From the NCBI GenBank assembly GCA_027596075.1, contig JADGJC010000386.1, positions 1 through 34,221 of the forward strand: a DNA stretch of 34,221 nt, read 5' to 3'. A program made the translations under genes and the position numbers. This document shows positions 1 to 9,622 of the stretch, in pieces. The number at the start of each line of letters is the position of its first letter. The first letter of the stretch is position 1. The notes under the pieces are model-generated. The model worked only from the letters and a program-made list of their open reading frames with translations. It had not been told where the DNA came from and searched no databases. This stretch comes from Rhizophlyctis rosea (Eukaryota > Chytridiomycota > Chytridiomycetes > Rhizophlyctidales > Rhizophlyctidaceae).

Positions 1-599
1 TTCTGAACGCCTCGAAGATCCGGTGAAATACCCCCCCCCCCCCCGCGGGTATTTCAGCGGCTGATGGTGGAAGAGTTGAGCGCCGAGTGATTGGCATTGA
101 ACTCATCGGTGTGTTGTGAAATGTAGGAGCCAACAATACTTGATGTAAGACATCAAACACAGACTCTCATACCACGAACGACTTCGAATTGACTCGCGGA
201 AAGTGGGCATCACTTGCGAACACAAAAGTGCGTCCCTGATTCAATCGAGTTTGGACACTTGGGCGCTTTGCAGATGATCTCAATGTTCACAAGGTCCACC
301 ACTAGATATAATGGACCCAAACATTCTTCGTTTCCCGAACTCTAGCCCGCAAGTTCAGACATGGTGCGTGTTTCATCCACTTTCCGATTGTGTTTTTGCG
401 TTAATCATCACACACAACCTGGGAACAGAACATATCCCAACATTGGAAAGGAAAAATTTCCAGACAGACAACGAGAATTTGTATATATTTCCGCCAGGTG
501 ATCCAGCACCCGGAGCTGAAGAAAACCAATTACATGTACGTATTCAGAGATGGAATCGACATCCCTAAACTACCTTTGAAATACACCACCCCGCACCGT
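1..599. other. Intergenic, no supported gene
   Basis: Apart from the C-run hairpin I see no recognisable gene. An ATG-started 85-codon frame (311-568, +) has no recognisable domain and runs into the 3' flank of the esterase gene on the other strand. The right part probably holds the esterase 3' untranslated region. Confidence 0.5.
24..56. repeat. 10-bp inverted repeat enclosing a 14-C run
   Basis: TGAAATACCC at 24-33 is the exact reverse complement of GGGTATTTCA at 47-56. The interval includes an unbroken run of 14 C (31-44). The arms could form a cruciform or hairpin, and the C-run could form an i-motif, with a G-quadruplex-prone tract on the other strand. The exact C count may be affected by slippage or assembly. 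Confidence 0.7.
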
Positions 600-1790
600 T
601 CACTGGCACTGGCTGTAGTATTGGTTGGAGGACTTACAGGTGGAACCGGATGCGCAGCAAGTTGGGCCACTAAATAATTGGAATCATAAGTCAGTATCAC
701 AGTCATCAAAGGAGAAACTGAAAAAATCTGCCATATCGAAACATACCTCCACCCCTGACCACCACATTGACCCCACTTAGCAGCGCAAGAACCACCAGTA
801 GACCCACCAGTGCTGCCGCCGGTAGAACCACCAGTAGACCCACCAGTGGACCCGCCAGTAGAAGAGCAGCGGTTGCAGGACTTGGCACAGTAGTTGAGCA
901 TCCAGGATTGGTTGCAGTTACCCCAGGAAGCTTGTTGGGCGCATCCGTAAGGGTCGGAGGGGACGGCAACGTCAGTGCAGGTGCCGGTCGAGCCGCCGGT
1001 TGAGCCGCCGGTGCTGCCGCCAGTCGAACCGCCAGTGGAGCCGCCTGGTTGAGTGAGAGTTGGTTATTATCAAAGCCGAATGATAAACTAAAATGATGAA
1101 CGCGATTGCCTACATACCAGTGCTGCCACCAGTGCTGGAAGAAGAAAGCTTGCTCTTGATGAACGTAAGAGCACGAGATCCGTACTCGTTGACGTACCCC
1201 TGGTGCACATTCGCATCGTTACCAGTACAACAGTACGGGTCCGCACTGTCACAGTAAGATTGGATCTTGCTTCCACTCTGTCCACACACGTAACCCTTGG
1301 GGTGAGCAGCGAAACCCTGAGTCGTGCAGGTACCGACGTTGTAGGAAAGACCAGCGACGTTGGTGGGGGAACCCATGTAAATCAACGCCTTAATCTGGTT
1401 GTTAGCCGCAGCGGAGAACTTGTTCCCGCAGTACGCTTGGTCGGTGATTTGACCGCCTTGGGAGTAACCAATCAAGACAATCTGGGCGTTAGGGCAGCGG
1501 GAAGCGAAGGCGTTGACGGTTGAGGCAATGTTGGCGGTGCCCTGTTGTTGGGAGGAGTCGTAGGAGACGCCGCCGCAGGAGGATTGGCCTCCGCAGGCGG
1601 GGTAGGAGATGGCGGCGGATTGGGCGCCGGGGTAGGCGGCGACGACTTGGTTGACGAGAGCACCGGCGGAACCCATACCGACGGGGGCGGTGGTCTCACG
1701 GGCTCCGTAGACCATGATGTTGGGGCAGGATTGGGCCATGACGCCGGAGGCGGCGGCGAGGACGACGGAGGCGGTGATCAACTTGGACAT
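600..1790 (-). CDS. Secreted CE5 esterase (cutinase/acetylxylan esterase type) with ShKT-like domain and CBM1
   Basis: Three exons, 1790..1118, 1044..747 and 669..600, give 346 residues; introns are 73 and 77 bp with GTATGT donors. Residues 1-20 are a signal peptide ending at A-Q. The CE5 alpha/beta-hydrolase domain follows (about 21-215). It has the nucleophile motif GYSQGG (Ser110), the D-P-Y-C aspartate (Asp184) and His196. STGG linkers flank a six-cysteine module at 247-284 with ShKT spacing (C-T-D start, C-A-K-S-C-N-R-C end). A second STGG linker leads to a C-terminal CBM1 (311-346; W-G-Q-C-G-G-Q-G-W and the Y-Y-S-Q-C end). The family hydrolyses ester bonds in acetylated xylan or cutin. 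The CBM1 suggests action on cellulose-bound plant polymer outside the cell, so acetylxylan esterase is slightly favoured over cutinase. A TATA box lies upstream. The ShKT-like insert is the odd part. Confidence 0.95.
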
Positions 1791-1904
1791 TTTGTTTGTG
1801 TTGGTCTGGAGGGTTGGAGCGGGTTTGGGTGGGGTGTGTCGGGTATGAGGGAGGGGTGTTTTTATCTGACAAATACACGGAGGGGGGAGAGGGAAGGATG
1901 AATG

Positions 1905-1912
1905 CTTTTATA
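1905..1912 (-). promoter_or_regulatory. TATA box of the CE5 esterase gene
   Basis: TATAAAAG on the minus strand, about 115 bp upstream of the esterase ATG at 1790. Sequence and spacing are right for a core promoter of a strongly expressed, probably inducible, secreted-enzyme gene. Confidence 0.6.
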
Positions 1913-3371
1913 AGTGCCCGTAACGTCTCAGGCTTCCCGCGGCCAAAAGCACAATTTTGTTCCATTCCACCCATGGAGAAATACAGAATCTTTATGCGGC
2001 TTTCGTGGGGTTGCCACAAGTGACAACAACCTGCCCCCGCGCAGTTTTTCGTGCATTCCTGGAAACGTTTGCGGCCACAGGTGGGCCCAACCTGTCACAT
2101 TGGTGTCGAACGTTTTTCACTATGGGATGTTTAGGTTTACTCCTCCTGTGTACCCATTTCGGAGACAACGCGTCACGGATGCCACCCTGGAGGTGGGTGA
2201 CGAACCCGACTGACCGAGGAGTCAGGACCTCATGGAGCGTGGCGTTGGTTATTTTCCCGCAGAAAGGCAAGATGTTGGCCAAGAGAATGTCGCTGTGAAG
2301 TGGACATTGTGGTGATTGTGTCAGATTTCTGCCCGAACGTACATCAAAAGCACTGGCAACACCACGGCAATATGCAAAATCGTTTCCTCCACGATCATAC
2401 CGAACTGTTTTCTCAACTTGCCGGACCTTTCTCCGACTCGAGTGTCACCTGCAAAACCCTCGCTCACACCGGCAAGTCCCGATCGAAAGGACTTTGCATA
2501 AGCTGCTCATACAACCTCTCTGAGCAATCACTTCCCAACCTACGAGTCACAACCACAAAAAGAACCCAACCTGTTGCGACTTGTCGGAGTCGCCACCCAA
2601 TTCCCAGCAACCTCCTTCAAATCTATCTACCAAAAATAGCATCAGCCGCCATGCTTGCCGGAATCGGTCCCCCAACTCTGGGAGTGTCATTTTTGTGCGA
2701 CTTGCTTCCTGTGGGGATGTTTTCTATTATGGGTGCGGCAGGAGTAGAGTTTTTGCCCTTATTTGGGATGGCTGCAGTTTATGGAAGGTATTGCCTGCGT
2801 AACACGAGCGGCAGGTAGGGGTGTCGGGAGGATGGTGAAACGGGGAGTGAGCCGATGGTGGGGTGTGGCGTGTGGCGCGGTGTAAACAGACTGTGCCGTC
2901 GAATGTGCCACGGTTGGCGTTTCACCCGCCCTTCACACTCGCACATAACCCACCCATTGTTGACAAAAGTTTTGAGTTTCATGATTGCAACTTTTGCACT
3001 AAAGTTAGTGCCAAAAAACCGTTTAGTGGTCTTTATTTTGCCAAATTTACTCCAAACCCTTCAATATTGCATCTTCATAGACCACCCGATCGGTTATCAT
3101 AATGCCCATCTCATCCTAAACATTGTCACCGTCGTCGCTATTCATAACAAAATGCTCAAACACACACTCCAAACATCAATCAAATCCCCACCTCCCTCTT
3201 GCAAATGGCTCGACGTCCTACAATTGCTTTCCTTGATAACCGTTCTAGGAAAAGCAAGTCCGATGCGTTCTCATCGCTCACAATTAGAAGTCCGCTCTGT
3301 TTATGTACATATTACGGCTGCTTTAGAGCCCTTTATTCCATCTCCTCATTACAAAAGTCTTGACCATTGCC
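1913..3371. other. Intergenic, no supported gene
   Basis: Two longer plus-strand frames exist. One (2300-2818) opens only from GTG. The other (2855-3451) runs into the 3' end of the antisense kelch-like gene. Neither shows a domain, nor the C-ending/G-ending codon pattern of the real genes here. The left part carries the esterase promoter region. I see nothing else. Confidence 0.5.
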
Positions 3372-4328
3372 TCACACATCCAAATCCTCGACTATTCGCA
3401 CCTGTTCCCACCCAAAGTCTCCCTCCAACCGCGTCCAGACTGACTTCTTGAGATCAAACTCCCATCTTCCCGCCTCACATCCTCCTTGCATAGAAGTACA
3501 GAACTTGCCTTCCCTAACCGTTACGACTATGTTTCTTTCTGTTGTGACCACCGCCGTATGCTCACTAATCCAACCCGGGTCATCCCCGGCGGTTTTGATT
3601 GTACGAATTGACATGGTGCAGAGGTCCAGAACGCAGACTTGTGCTTTCCTTCTGGTATTTGACTCAGAAGCGCTGTTGATGTACCCCATCGACCCGATGA
3701 TATAGATGGTATCGTCAATCAGCGAGGCGGTATGGAAGTCCGTAGGTGGGAAATCTTTGATTGGATAATGGAACAAGTGGATTTGGCCGTCTGGCTTGAT
3801 TACAGCGACGTCGTTGTAGATTAGGAAGTCTGGGTCATAGCTGTCCTCGTGCTCTCCTCCAATCCATATGTCAGTCCCTGCGGGTAAGAGTCCTCCCACC
3901 GGGTTCTTTGTTGTAACAATGTCGGAAATTAAGACGGTGCGAGTTTGACCGGAGCGATTGAAACACCAGACGGGGTGAGGCCAGGACTTTTTGGCTTTTT
4001 TTGTGTGTGGGAGTAGTTGATCTTTGATGTCGTATGCTGTGAGACGGGATTGGATCATTGCGATGTAGAAAGGGTTGGTCAGGGGAGTCGGATTATTATG
4101 TGCAGGCTTGGGCGGATGGTGGTGACGAAGGAGGGAAGATTTTGTGATGGAAAGGGGGGTCGTGTGTATTGCGGCGGACTCGGGTGGTGCACTCATGACG
4201 CTCATCATCAACGTAGAGTTTGCCTCAGTTGGCTTCTTTCTAGTCGGAGAGTTAATATGATGAGTTGGAACGCCAGGAACTTCAAATTTCGACAAGGAGC
4301 GATCTATTACTGGGTTCGTGTGCCCCAC
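3372..4328 (-). CDS. Kelch-like beta-propeller protein, conserved hypothetical
   Basis: Single open frame of 318 residues. From about residue 85 it resembles a kelch-like family that I know from bacteria and eukaryotes as uncharacterised. Conserved-looking landmarks are N-P-F-Y, P-V-W-C-F-N-R-S-G-Q-T, W-I-G-G-E-H-E-D, Y-D-P-D-F-x-I-Y-N-D-V, F-P-P-T-D-F-H-T-A and I-Y-I-I-G-S-M-G-Y, with kelch-type blades downstream and an aromatic/acidic end. Kelch blades are protein-interaction modules; no substrate can be named. Residues 1-85 are Pro/His/Ser/Thr-rich and not conserved-looking. Translation may therefore start at Met41 (about 4208) rather than at 4328. No signal peptide or membrane segment is visible. 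Its tail is convergent with an unsupported plus-strand frame. Confidence 0.75.
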   Translation of the reverse strand: MGHTNPVIDRSLSKFEVPGVPTHHINSPTRKKPTEANSTLMMSVMSAPPESAAIHTTPLSITKSSLLRHHHPPKPAHNNPTPLTNPFYIAMIQSRLTAYDIKDQLLPHTKKAKKSWPHPVWCFNRSGQTRTVLISDIVTTKNPVGGLLPAGTDIWIGGEHEDSYDPDFLIYNDVAVIKPDGQIHLFHYPIKDFPPTDFHTASLIDDTIYIIGSMGYINSASESNTRRKAQVCVLDLCTMSIRTIKTAGDDPGWISEHTAVVTTERNIVVTVREGKFCTSMQGGCEAGRWEFDLKKSVWTRLEGDFGWEQVRIVEDLDV

Positions 4329-4869
4329 ACCCTCACCTATTCAGATACGTGCAATCTGAATTGTGCAGTATTTGAGCTTACCGGCAATGCATGGCAGCTT
4401 TTTCATGGACCGGGAGGACTGCCACCATCTGATCCTCCCACTTACCGGTGGCAGTGCATGAGAGATGCACTGCCACCGCCGCCTGGCAATTGGCTGACGT
4501 AATCGAACGACAGAAGGGTACATTGATATCCGACTTTGGCAATTCCCCGACATCCCAAGAATGCCACACCTATGCCTCCCACCGGGGCACCATACCGATC
4601 ATCAACCCTAAAACCCACCTGCCAGCGGAAGATTCAATCCTGTTGAAAGAAGTCCAGCGCGGCACAAACAGCAGGTGAAGTTCCGCGTTAGTCAACGACG
4701 TCCCCTCTTCCCAATGAGCGATATCGAACTATGTATGACCTGTACAATTCTCAAAGATTGCTTTACGGAGGAGGAGAGACAAGCTACTTCGTTCACTTGT
4801 AGAGGTTTGTGAGAGACAGGGCAGTTGAAAATAGTTTGGAGTAAAGTTGCAGCAATTCTGGAGAGGTGT
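4329..4869. other. Intergenic with a strong hairpin
   Basis: Contains the 14-bp inverted repeat described separately. The last part may hold further Myb debris ahead of 4870. No intact gene is visible. Confidence 0.5.
4446..4478. repeat. Perfect 14-bp inverted repeat, 5-nt loop
   Basis: CGGTGGCAGTGCAT (4446-4459) is separated by GAGAG from its exact reverse complement ATGCACTGCCACCG (4465-4478). Further copies of the GGCAGT/ACTGCC core lie just upstream (4390-4430), so the region folds back on itself. It could be a remnant of a foldback or MITE-like element, a protein-binding palindrome or a small-RNA hairpin. The sequence does not decide. Confidence 0.85.
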
Positions 4870-5422
4870 AACGACAGCGTCCGCTGAGGATGGGTGATTC
4901 ATCTCTCTGGATCAACAAAGAGGGGACGGTAGACGAAGGAGGAGGATATTTTGATTGTGACGGAAGGTCCGCAGGCGGCAAAGGCGCGCTGCTGGCTTCA
5001 ATGGTCGAAACTACGTTCGGAAATGGGGAGGGGTCGTATGTCAATTGGACAACGGTGGCGACAGATCCTCAATCCAACTTTGAAGGAACAAAGTGGACAG
5101 CAGAAGAAGATGCAGTGTTGCAGGGTGAAGTTGGTTAGGCTCGATTAAGTGGGAGACGTGTCACTTGAAACGACATTGGGCATGCGATTGGTTGCTCTGA
5201 GGTCACGGTGCGGAATCGGTGGGTACGGGTCCTAAACCCAGACTTACGGAAAGGGAGATTGAGTGCCATGAGGATGCCATCATTTTAGCGTAGCGGGTGA
5301 AGGGCAAGGCGTGGGTTAGTAAAGCAAATGGTATCATCCTTTCCCCTTCTAGTGTTGCGGCTCGTCTTTTTCGGCAGTTTGGACCAACTACCTCGCTGGA
5401 GCCTGGAGGCCACCATCTTTAG
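4870..5422 (+). pseudogene. Decayed multi-repeat Myb/SANT DNA-binding protein
   Basis: Fragments of at least three or four tandem Myb repeats can be followed across all plus frames. From 4918 the frame reads K-R-G-R-stop-T-K-E-E-D; the TAG at 4930-4932 sits where the first conserved Myb Trp belongs. It continues to Q-R-W-R-Q-I-L-N-P-T-L-K at 5085. A one-base slip then gives G-T-K-W-T-A-E-E-D-A-V-L (from 5085). After more slips come N-D-I-G-H-A-I-G and V-R-N-R-W-V-R-V-L-N-P-D-L-R-K-G-R (about 5170-5260). A further slip gives E-D-A-I-I-L-A-stop-R-V-K-G-K-A-W (TAG 5291-5293), and the frame ends at TAG 5420-5422. The W-T-x-E-E-D starts and R-W-x-x-I-L-N-P helix ends are diagnostic of Myb. At least three frameshifts and two stops make it non-functional. 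Introns do not explain the slips, because the Myb match continues directly across them. Confidence 0.72.
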
Positions 5423-5878
5423 ATGTCTGGGTACAACGATCCATTGGCGAAGTGAGATCGAGGTTCTTTTCTATGCAATCATAATACTCTTCGCAGCACA
5501 ACAATGTCCACCGCTTAGCTTCGAAAGATTTCGGTCTCTCATGTTACTTCTCAAAACACTGCAAAGAGAATGAGCAAGTCAAGCCTCCTGAAGAACGATA
5601 TATCGTACCGATTTCAGGGACGGGCCATGGGAGTCACAGCAGAGAATGAGTATCATTGCCATCATTGTGCAGCCGGTGCCAAGTTCAGATCCAACCATTG
5701 GGACATGACCAGTAGCAGTGAGGTCAGATTCATGGATAGATGATATTGGCCCTATCGTTACAGGGTTGGAAGCAAAGTTGCTGATACACTGCTTGAACTC
5801 TCAAATACAACATCGAGCACAAAGCGTCACAAAATCATTATGCACAATCATTCAAAACAAGAAAGGAAAAGGCGGGTG
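5423..5878. other. No intact gene; possible coding debris
   Basis: A plus-strand frame from the ATG at about 5571 reads roughly 57 codons, including a C-H-H-C pair (about 5660-5670), before a stop. It resembles protein sequence but matches nothing I recognise. It may be the decayed 3' end of the Myb gene or an unrelated remnant. Confidence 0.3.
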
Positions 5879-6458
5879 TTGGAAGCAATCAATGATTCCC
5901 CTGCTCCATCTGCTTGGGTACTCCAACGGTGCTTATATCAACAGCGGCCCATCTCATGATCAGCAGGGAACGTCCGGTATGCATTGGGGAACAACGAATC
6001 CTTACCTGCTCCACGCATACATCCAAAAGCAACAAAGTGCAATAACCCACACCTGTGTCGGATCTGTTGTGAGTCCATATCAAACTGCACATCCTCCCTC
6101 ACCACCTCCTCCCAAACCCCAACCACGACACACCGCACCCTCAAGAACAACAACAACCATGACCGCGCTGTTGGAAGCAATCAATGATTCCCCTGCTCCA
6201 TCTGCTTGGGTACTCCAACGGTGCTTATATCAACAGCGGCCCATCTCATCATCAGCGGGGAACGTCCGGTATGCATTGGGGAACAACAAATCCTTACCTG
6301 CTCCACGCCTACATCCAAAAGCAACAAAGTGCAATAACCCACACCTGTGTCGGATCTGTTGTGAGTCCATATCAAACTCCACATCCTCCCTCACCACCTC
6401 CTCCCAAACCCCAACCACGACACACCGCACCCTCAAGAACAACAACAACCATGACCGC
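5879..6458 (+). repeat. Direct tandem duplication, 292-bp unit, two copies
   Basis: Copy 1 starts at 5879 and copy 2 at 6171, both with TTGGAAGCAATCAATG. They stay colinear to about 6458, differing at only about half a dozen positions by eye (roughly 98% identical), so the duplication is recent. The unit is not a multiple of three. A plus frame (5718-6548) stays open through both copies but reads them in different frames and starts only from GTG, so I do not call it a gene. Confidence 0.9.
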
Positions 6459-7886
6459 ACTTCTGCTACATCCTCGAGGAACGAAAACCCTCCACACCTC
6501 CATCGACCCAACACTTCTCAAACTCCAAACACCCGACCCGTAATATAGCATCCTCCGATATACATCCACCTGTTTAACAACAGGCGACGCTTCATTCAAA
6601 GGCCTCCAAACCGCTCGTGCCAGGATCGAAGTGGGGCAGAAATTGGAGCATGCAAGTTGTGAGCGGCATACGACGAGGGATGGGTTTAGAAGTTCGACGT
6701 CAGAGGAGGGGGGAGAAGGCACACCGGGGAGAGCCGTGGGTTATGTTCCGGGGATTCTCGAAGTGGAATTTTGGGTATGATTGGTTGTGGCGAGGATGGT
6801 GACTGTTGCGAGTAGGTATAGTTCTGCGCAGCAGATGGAATGGAAGGACCGAACTATTGTCCGCTATTGTAGAAGTCGGTGATGGTCATAGAATGATATA
6901 AGTCCAGGCGCGACCTGCGCGAAGGGTTTGCATTTGAGATCCCATTCAAAGTCTGAGCGCATACAGCACTTCATAACTTACAGCGAAACGAACGACAGCG
7001 AGAGTGCATCGAAGTCGCTCAGCAAGGGGAGCGAGCCAAAACAGATGTACGACTATGCTCGATGGGTTGAATGATCATATGTGTTTGATTGTATCTATCA
7101 CCCAGAAAGCGGAGCGATGGATTAGTGTCTCCTCGACTCAATCATTCACAGCAGAGTATCGGCGATGTACACCTCAAAAGACAATATGAGGACGTCCCAT
7201 CATGCATCTCCGGAGAGCGTTCCCATTATGATTGTTGTTACTGCAGTCGCAGTCGAAATATATTCCCAAAAGATATACTACTAATGACGCACAATAGTTA
7301 CAACTAATACTCCTACATAGCTTGATCTTGAACGACAATCTTGAAGCGGAACGGCACTTGCCTTCCTTGAAGATCTTGCAGCGAACTCGAAAAGCCGTAA
7401 AGCTCATAGATGGGAGGTGAAACGGAAAGCGGTTAGTAGCTGCATTTATTTTTTGATGAATCCCGCATAACATCCATGGTGAAACATGAGGACGGACACT
7501 CAGCACCACAAGAAGGGGTCAACCGCTTAAAGTCAACGCAACCGACGGACACATATTGCGCACCAGAAACTCGCACCATATCCCAACTGTTGAAACGAGC
7601 ACGAACCAATGCCTACCTCCGAGGTTTCGTATGTTAGTGTTCGAAGGGGCAGCTTGTGGAAGCCCCAGTCCTAAAACGCAACGTTGATAAGTCCCATCCC
7701 ACCCCCACCCACGAGAGCTGACCCAGTTCCCGATGGACAGAGCTCCAAAAAGACATGGGGGCAAGCCCCACGAACTCCGGGGAGATTATCCAAAGAGGTC
7801 CGTACACACGTGCCCCATACTATGCAAAAAGCATAGATACTGTCCCCTCGGCAGCGACTTGGGGACAAGACGTTAGGAGGTCTTGA
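6459..7886. other. Intergenic, nothing recognised
   Basis: Only short frames without domains or convincing starts. No RNA gene or repeat was recognised. Confidence 0.45.
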
Positions 7887-8444
7887 ATGGATGAACGAGG
7901 TGGGAATCCACTACTTGTCAGCTCCCATCACATCGCGTTGTCACAAGCTATAGCCATGGGCATCATTGATTGGCCCTCCCCGTTTCCCAACCCGCCTCCT
8001 CAGGAGATGACCCAGATCCGAAAAGACAAATGCCTTCCCAGAGTGTTCCTCACCCACAACGGCTTTTGGTCCCTCAAGCAGCTATTCCTGTACGAAAGGC
8101 ACCCTGGCAAAAAGCCGACGGACTTCACCAATAACGCCAGGCCAGGCGAGACCACCGCCATGGATGAGGAACACTCTCCTTGTCATCTCCCATTTCCCTT
8201 CCACTCACCTCGAAAATCGCCGCAGTCGAAGGTCTGTGCGTGCTTGAGTACGCACTCCGTAGTCGTAGATAGAGGTAGAGCCAAAACCGATGCCCAAGCT
8301 CACCCGACAAGCCCACATCCAGCCCTGCCAGCAGTTGTATCACACTCCCATGTAGCATCGAGTTCCCCGGAAACAAAAAATAGAGGAACGAGCAAGGAGG
8401 ATTCTGTCGCCAACAGGTACGAGTACCGGACAAAAAGCCGGTAA
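7887..8444 (+). CDS. Hypothetical protein, doubtful
   Basis: An ATG-started frame of 185 codons. The translation is hydrophilic, Pro/Ser/His-rich in its second half, with no domain, signal peptide or membrane segment that I recognise. Codon choice does not follow the strong C-ending or G-ending blocks of the well-supported genes here, which argues against it. It stands alone between gene-free stretches. It may be a chance frame or part of a spliced gene that I cannot reconstruct. Confidence 0.2.
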   Translation: MDERGGNPLLVSSHHIALSQAIAMGIIDWPSPFPNPPPQEMTQIRKDKCLPRVFLTHNGFWSLKQLFLYERHPGKKPTDFTNNARPGETTAMDEEHSPCHLPFPFHSPRKSPQSKVCACLSTHSVVVDRGRAKTDAQAHPTSPHPALPAVVSHSHVASSSPETKNRGTSKEDSVANRYEYRTKSR

Positions 8445-8511
8445 ACGCAGGGGGTTTAAGCCCTTGGATGCAGAACGGGTCCAGGTGAACCGGGTTGCTT
8501 GGTTGTTGAAA

Positions 8512-8564
8512 GTCGATGGTGGAACGTCGATGGTGGAAATTCAATGGTTGAATGTCGATGGTGG
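8512..8564 (+). repeat. Short imperfect repeats, core GTCGATGGTGG
   Basis: GTCGATGGTGG occurs at 8512-8522, 8526-8536 and 8554-8564, with a degenerate related unit (TTCAATGGTTG) between the second and third. A local minisatellite-like cluster without obvious function. Confidence 0.7.
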
Positions 8565-8930
8565 CCCATGCTCGATCGCACCATGGGTATCACCGTCATC
8601 GGCCTGCGAGCGGACGCGCGCCACCAACAGGTAGAGTACCAGCAAACTGCATGGTGTCTCTGGGATGAACCCACGAAGTGACGGTGAATGAGCATGATGG
8701 GAAAATGCGTAGATGAGAAATTGGAAAGAGGAGAACGATGGAAAGTGTGAGAGTGGGAAAGGAGGGTTGGGTTTGATGGGTCGCGTTTGGGGCTGAAATT
8801 TAAGCCGCTCCTTAGTTTTGGCTTAGGAGTTAATAGATGTGTCAGCACTCACGTGATATGCGTCACCATCGGGACCAGCTGGACCATGAGGGCTGACAAA
8901 TGGGTCCCAAGGCCCAAAAGTGGGGTAACC
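8565..8930. other. Intergenic, nothing recognised
   Basis: No supported gene. The right end leads into the promoter of the 42-residue protein gene. Confidence 0.45.
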
Positions 8931-8934
8931 AAAT

Positions 8935-8943
8935 CTATATTTA
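8935..8943 (+). promoter_or_regulatory. Possible TATA box of the small Cys-rich protein gene
   Basis: An AT-rich CTATATTTAT stretch about 120 bp upstream of the ATG at 9060. It is followed by a pyrimidine-rich leader (CCCTTTC, CCACC, CATC), as expected for a fungal promoter and transcript leader. Confidence 0.45.
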
Positions 8944-9059
8944 TCACCAGCCCTTCTTATCTTTCCATCTCTTCCATCCCCCCCATCGCCATCGTGTCCC
9001 TTTCAACACCCACCACCACAAGCAAACTACGCAACTACCACATCAACAAAACACTAAAA

Positions 9060-9273
9060 ATGTGCTACAAAACCCAATGTACCAAGTGCGGAAAGCCCAC
9101 CTGGGCGGGATGGTAGGTTCTGTTAGTTCACTCCCACCCGCTTCGCATACACCCCTTCCACCCTCGCACACAACAAACTAACATACTTGTCAAACAGCGG
9201 CCAACACATCGAACAAGCCCTCAAAGACGTCCCGCAAGAAGAACGCTGCAAGTGCCCTAGGGACCCAAAGTAG
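9060..9273 (+). CDS. Small cysteine-rich protein, 42 residues, two exons
   Basis: Exons 9060..9112 and 9198..9273, with an 85-bp intron starting GTAGGT and ending ACAG, give 42 residues. The peptide opens M-C-Y-K-T-Q-C-T-K-C-G-K, passes through W-A-G-C-G-Q-H-I-E-Q-A-L and ends in C-K-C-P-R. The splice completes the Cys codon of the A-G-C-G-Q-H-I core, which strongly supports the model. It resembles very short uncharacterised fungal proteins with the same C-x2-C, C-G-x-H-I-E and C-x-C layout. The five or more cysteines plus His suggest a metal (zinc) site; that is inference. No signal peptide, so probably intracellular. It is easily missed by gene finders because of its size. Confidence 0.85.
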
Positions 9274-9622
9274 GGGTAGGCTTGTCAAGTGCACACTCCT
9301 TGCTTCCACCCGCATACATGATATTCATCAAATCAAACAGTGCCGGAGGCTGTGTGATGTTGTAAAAGCGCATAGCACGCGGTGAATGTAATGTATAATA
9401 AGAGCAATGCATAGGCATGCGACATGCATCGCATATTGTATGTGGAAATAGGCGTGATGATGCAAAAAAAACACTGGTATATTCAAACAACATGCACGTG
9501 GAAACAAAACCCTCCGCATGTTACTTCTCTCCTCTTGCAACCTGCAGCAAAAAACACAAATCCCATTCCCCTCCCCTCCAACTCCACACCCCACAAACAC
9601 AACCCCAACCCTCCCAACCCCC
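9274..9622. other. Convergent intergenic spacer
   Basis: 3' flanks of the small Cys-rich protein gene (+) and the Rap1-like gene (-). No further gene seen. Confidence 0.5.

Noticed and set aside
2300..2818. 172-codon plus frame
   Set aside because: Its start is GTG, with no domain and no codon pattern like the real genes.
2855..3451. 198-codon plus frame
   Set aside because: It overlaps the 3' end of the better-supported kelch-like gene on the other strand and has no recognisable domain.
5718..6548. 276-codon plus frame across the tandem duplication
   Set aside because: It opens only from GTG, reads the two nearly identical copies in different frames and has no domain, so it is most likely a by-product of the duplication.
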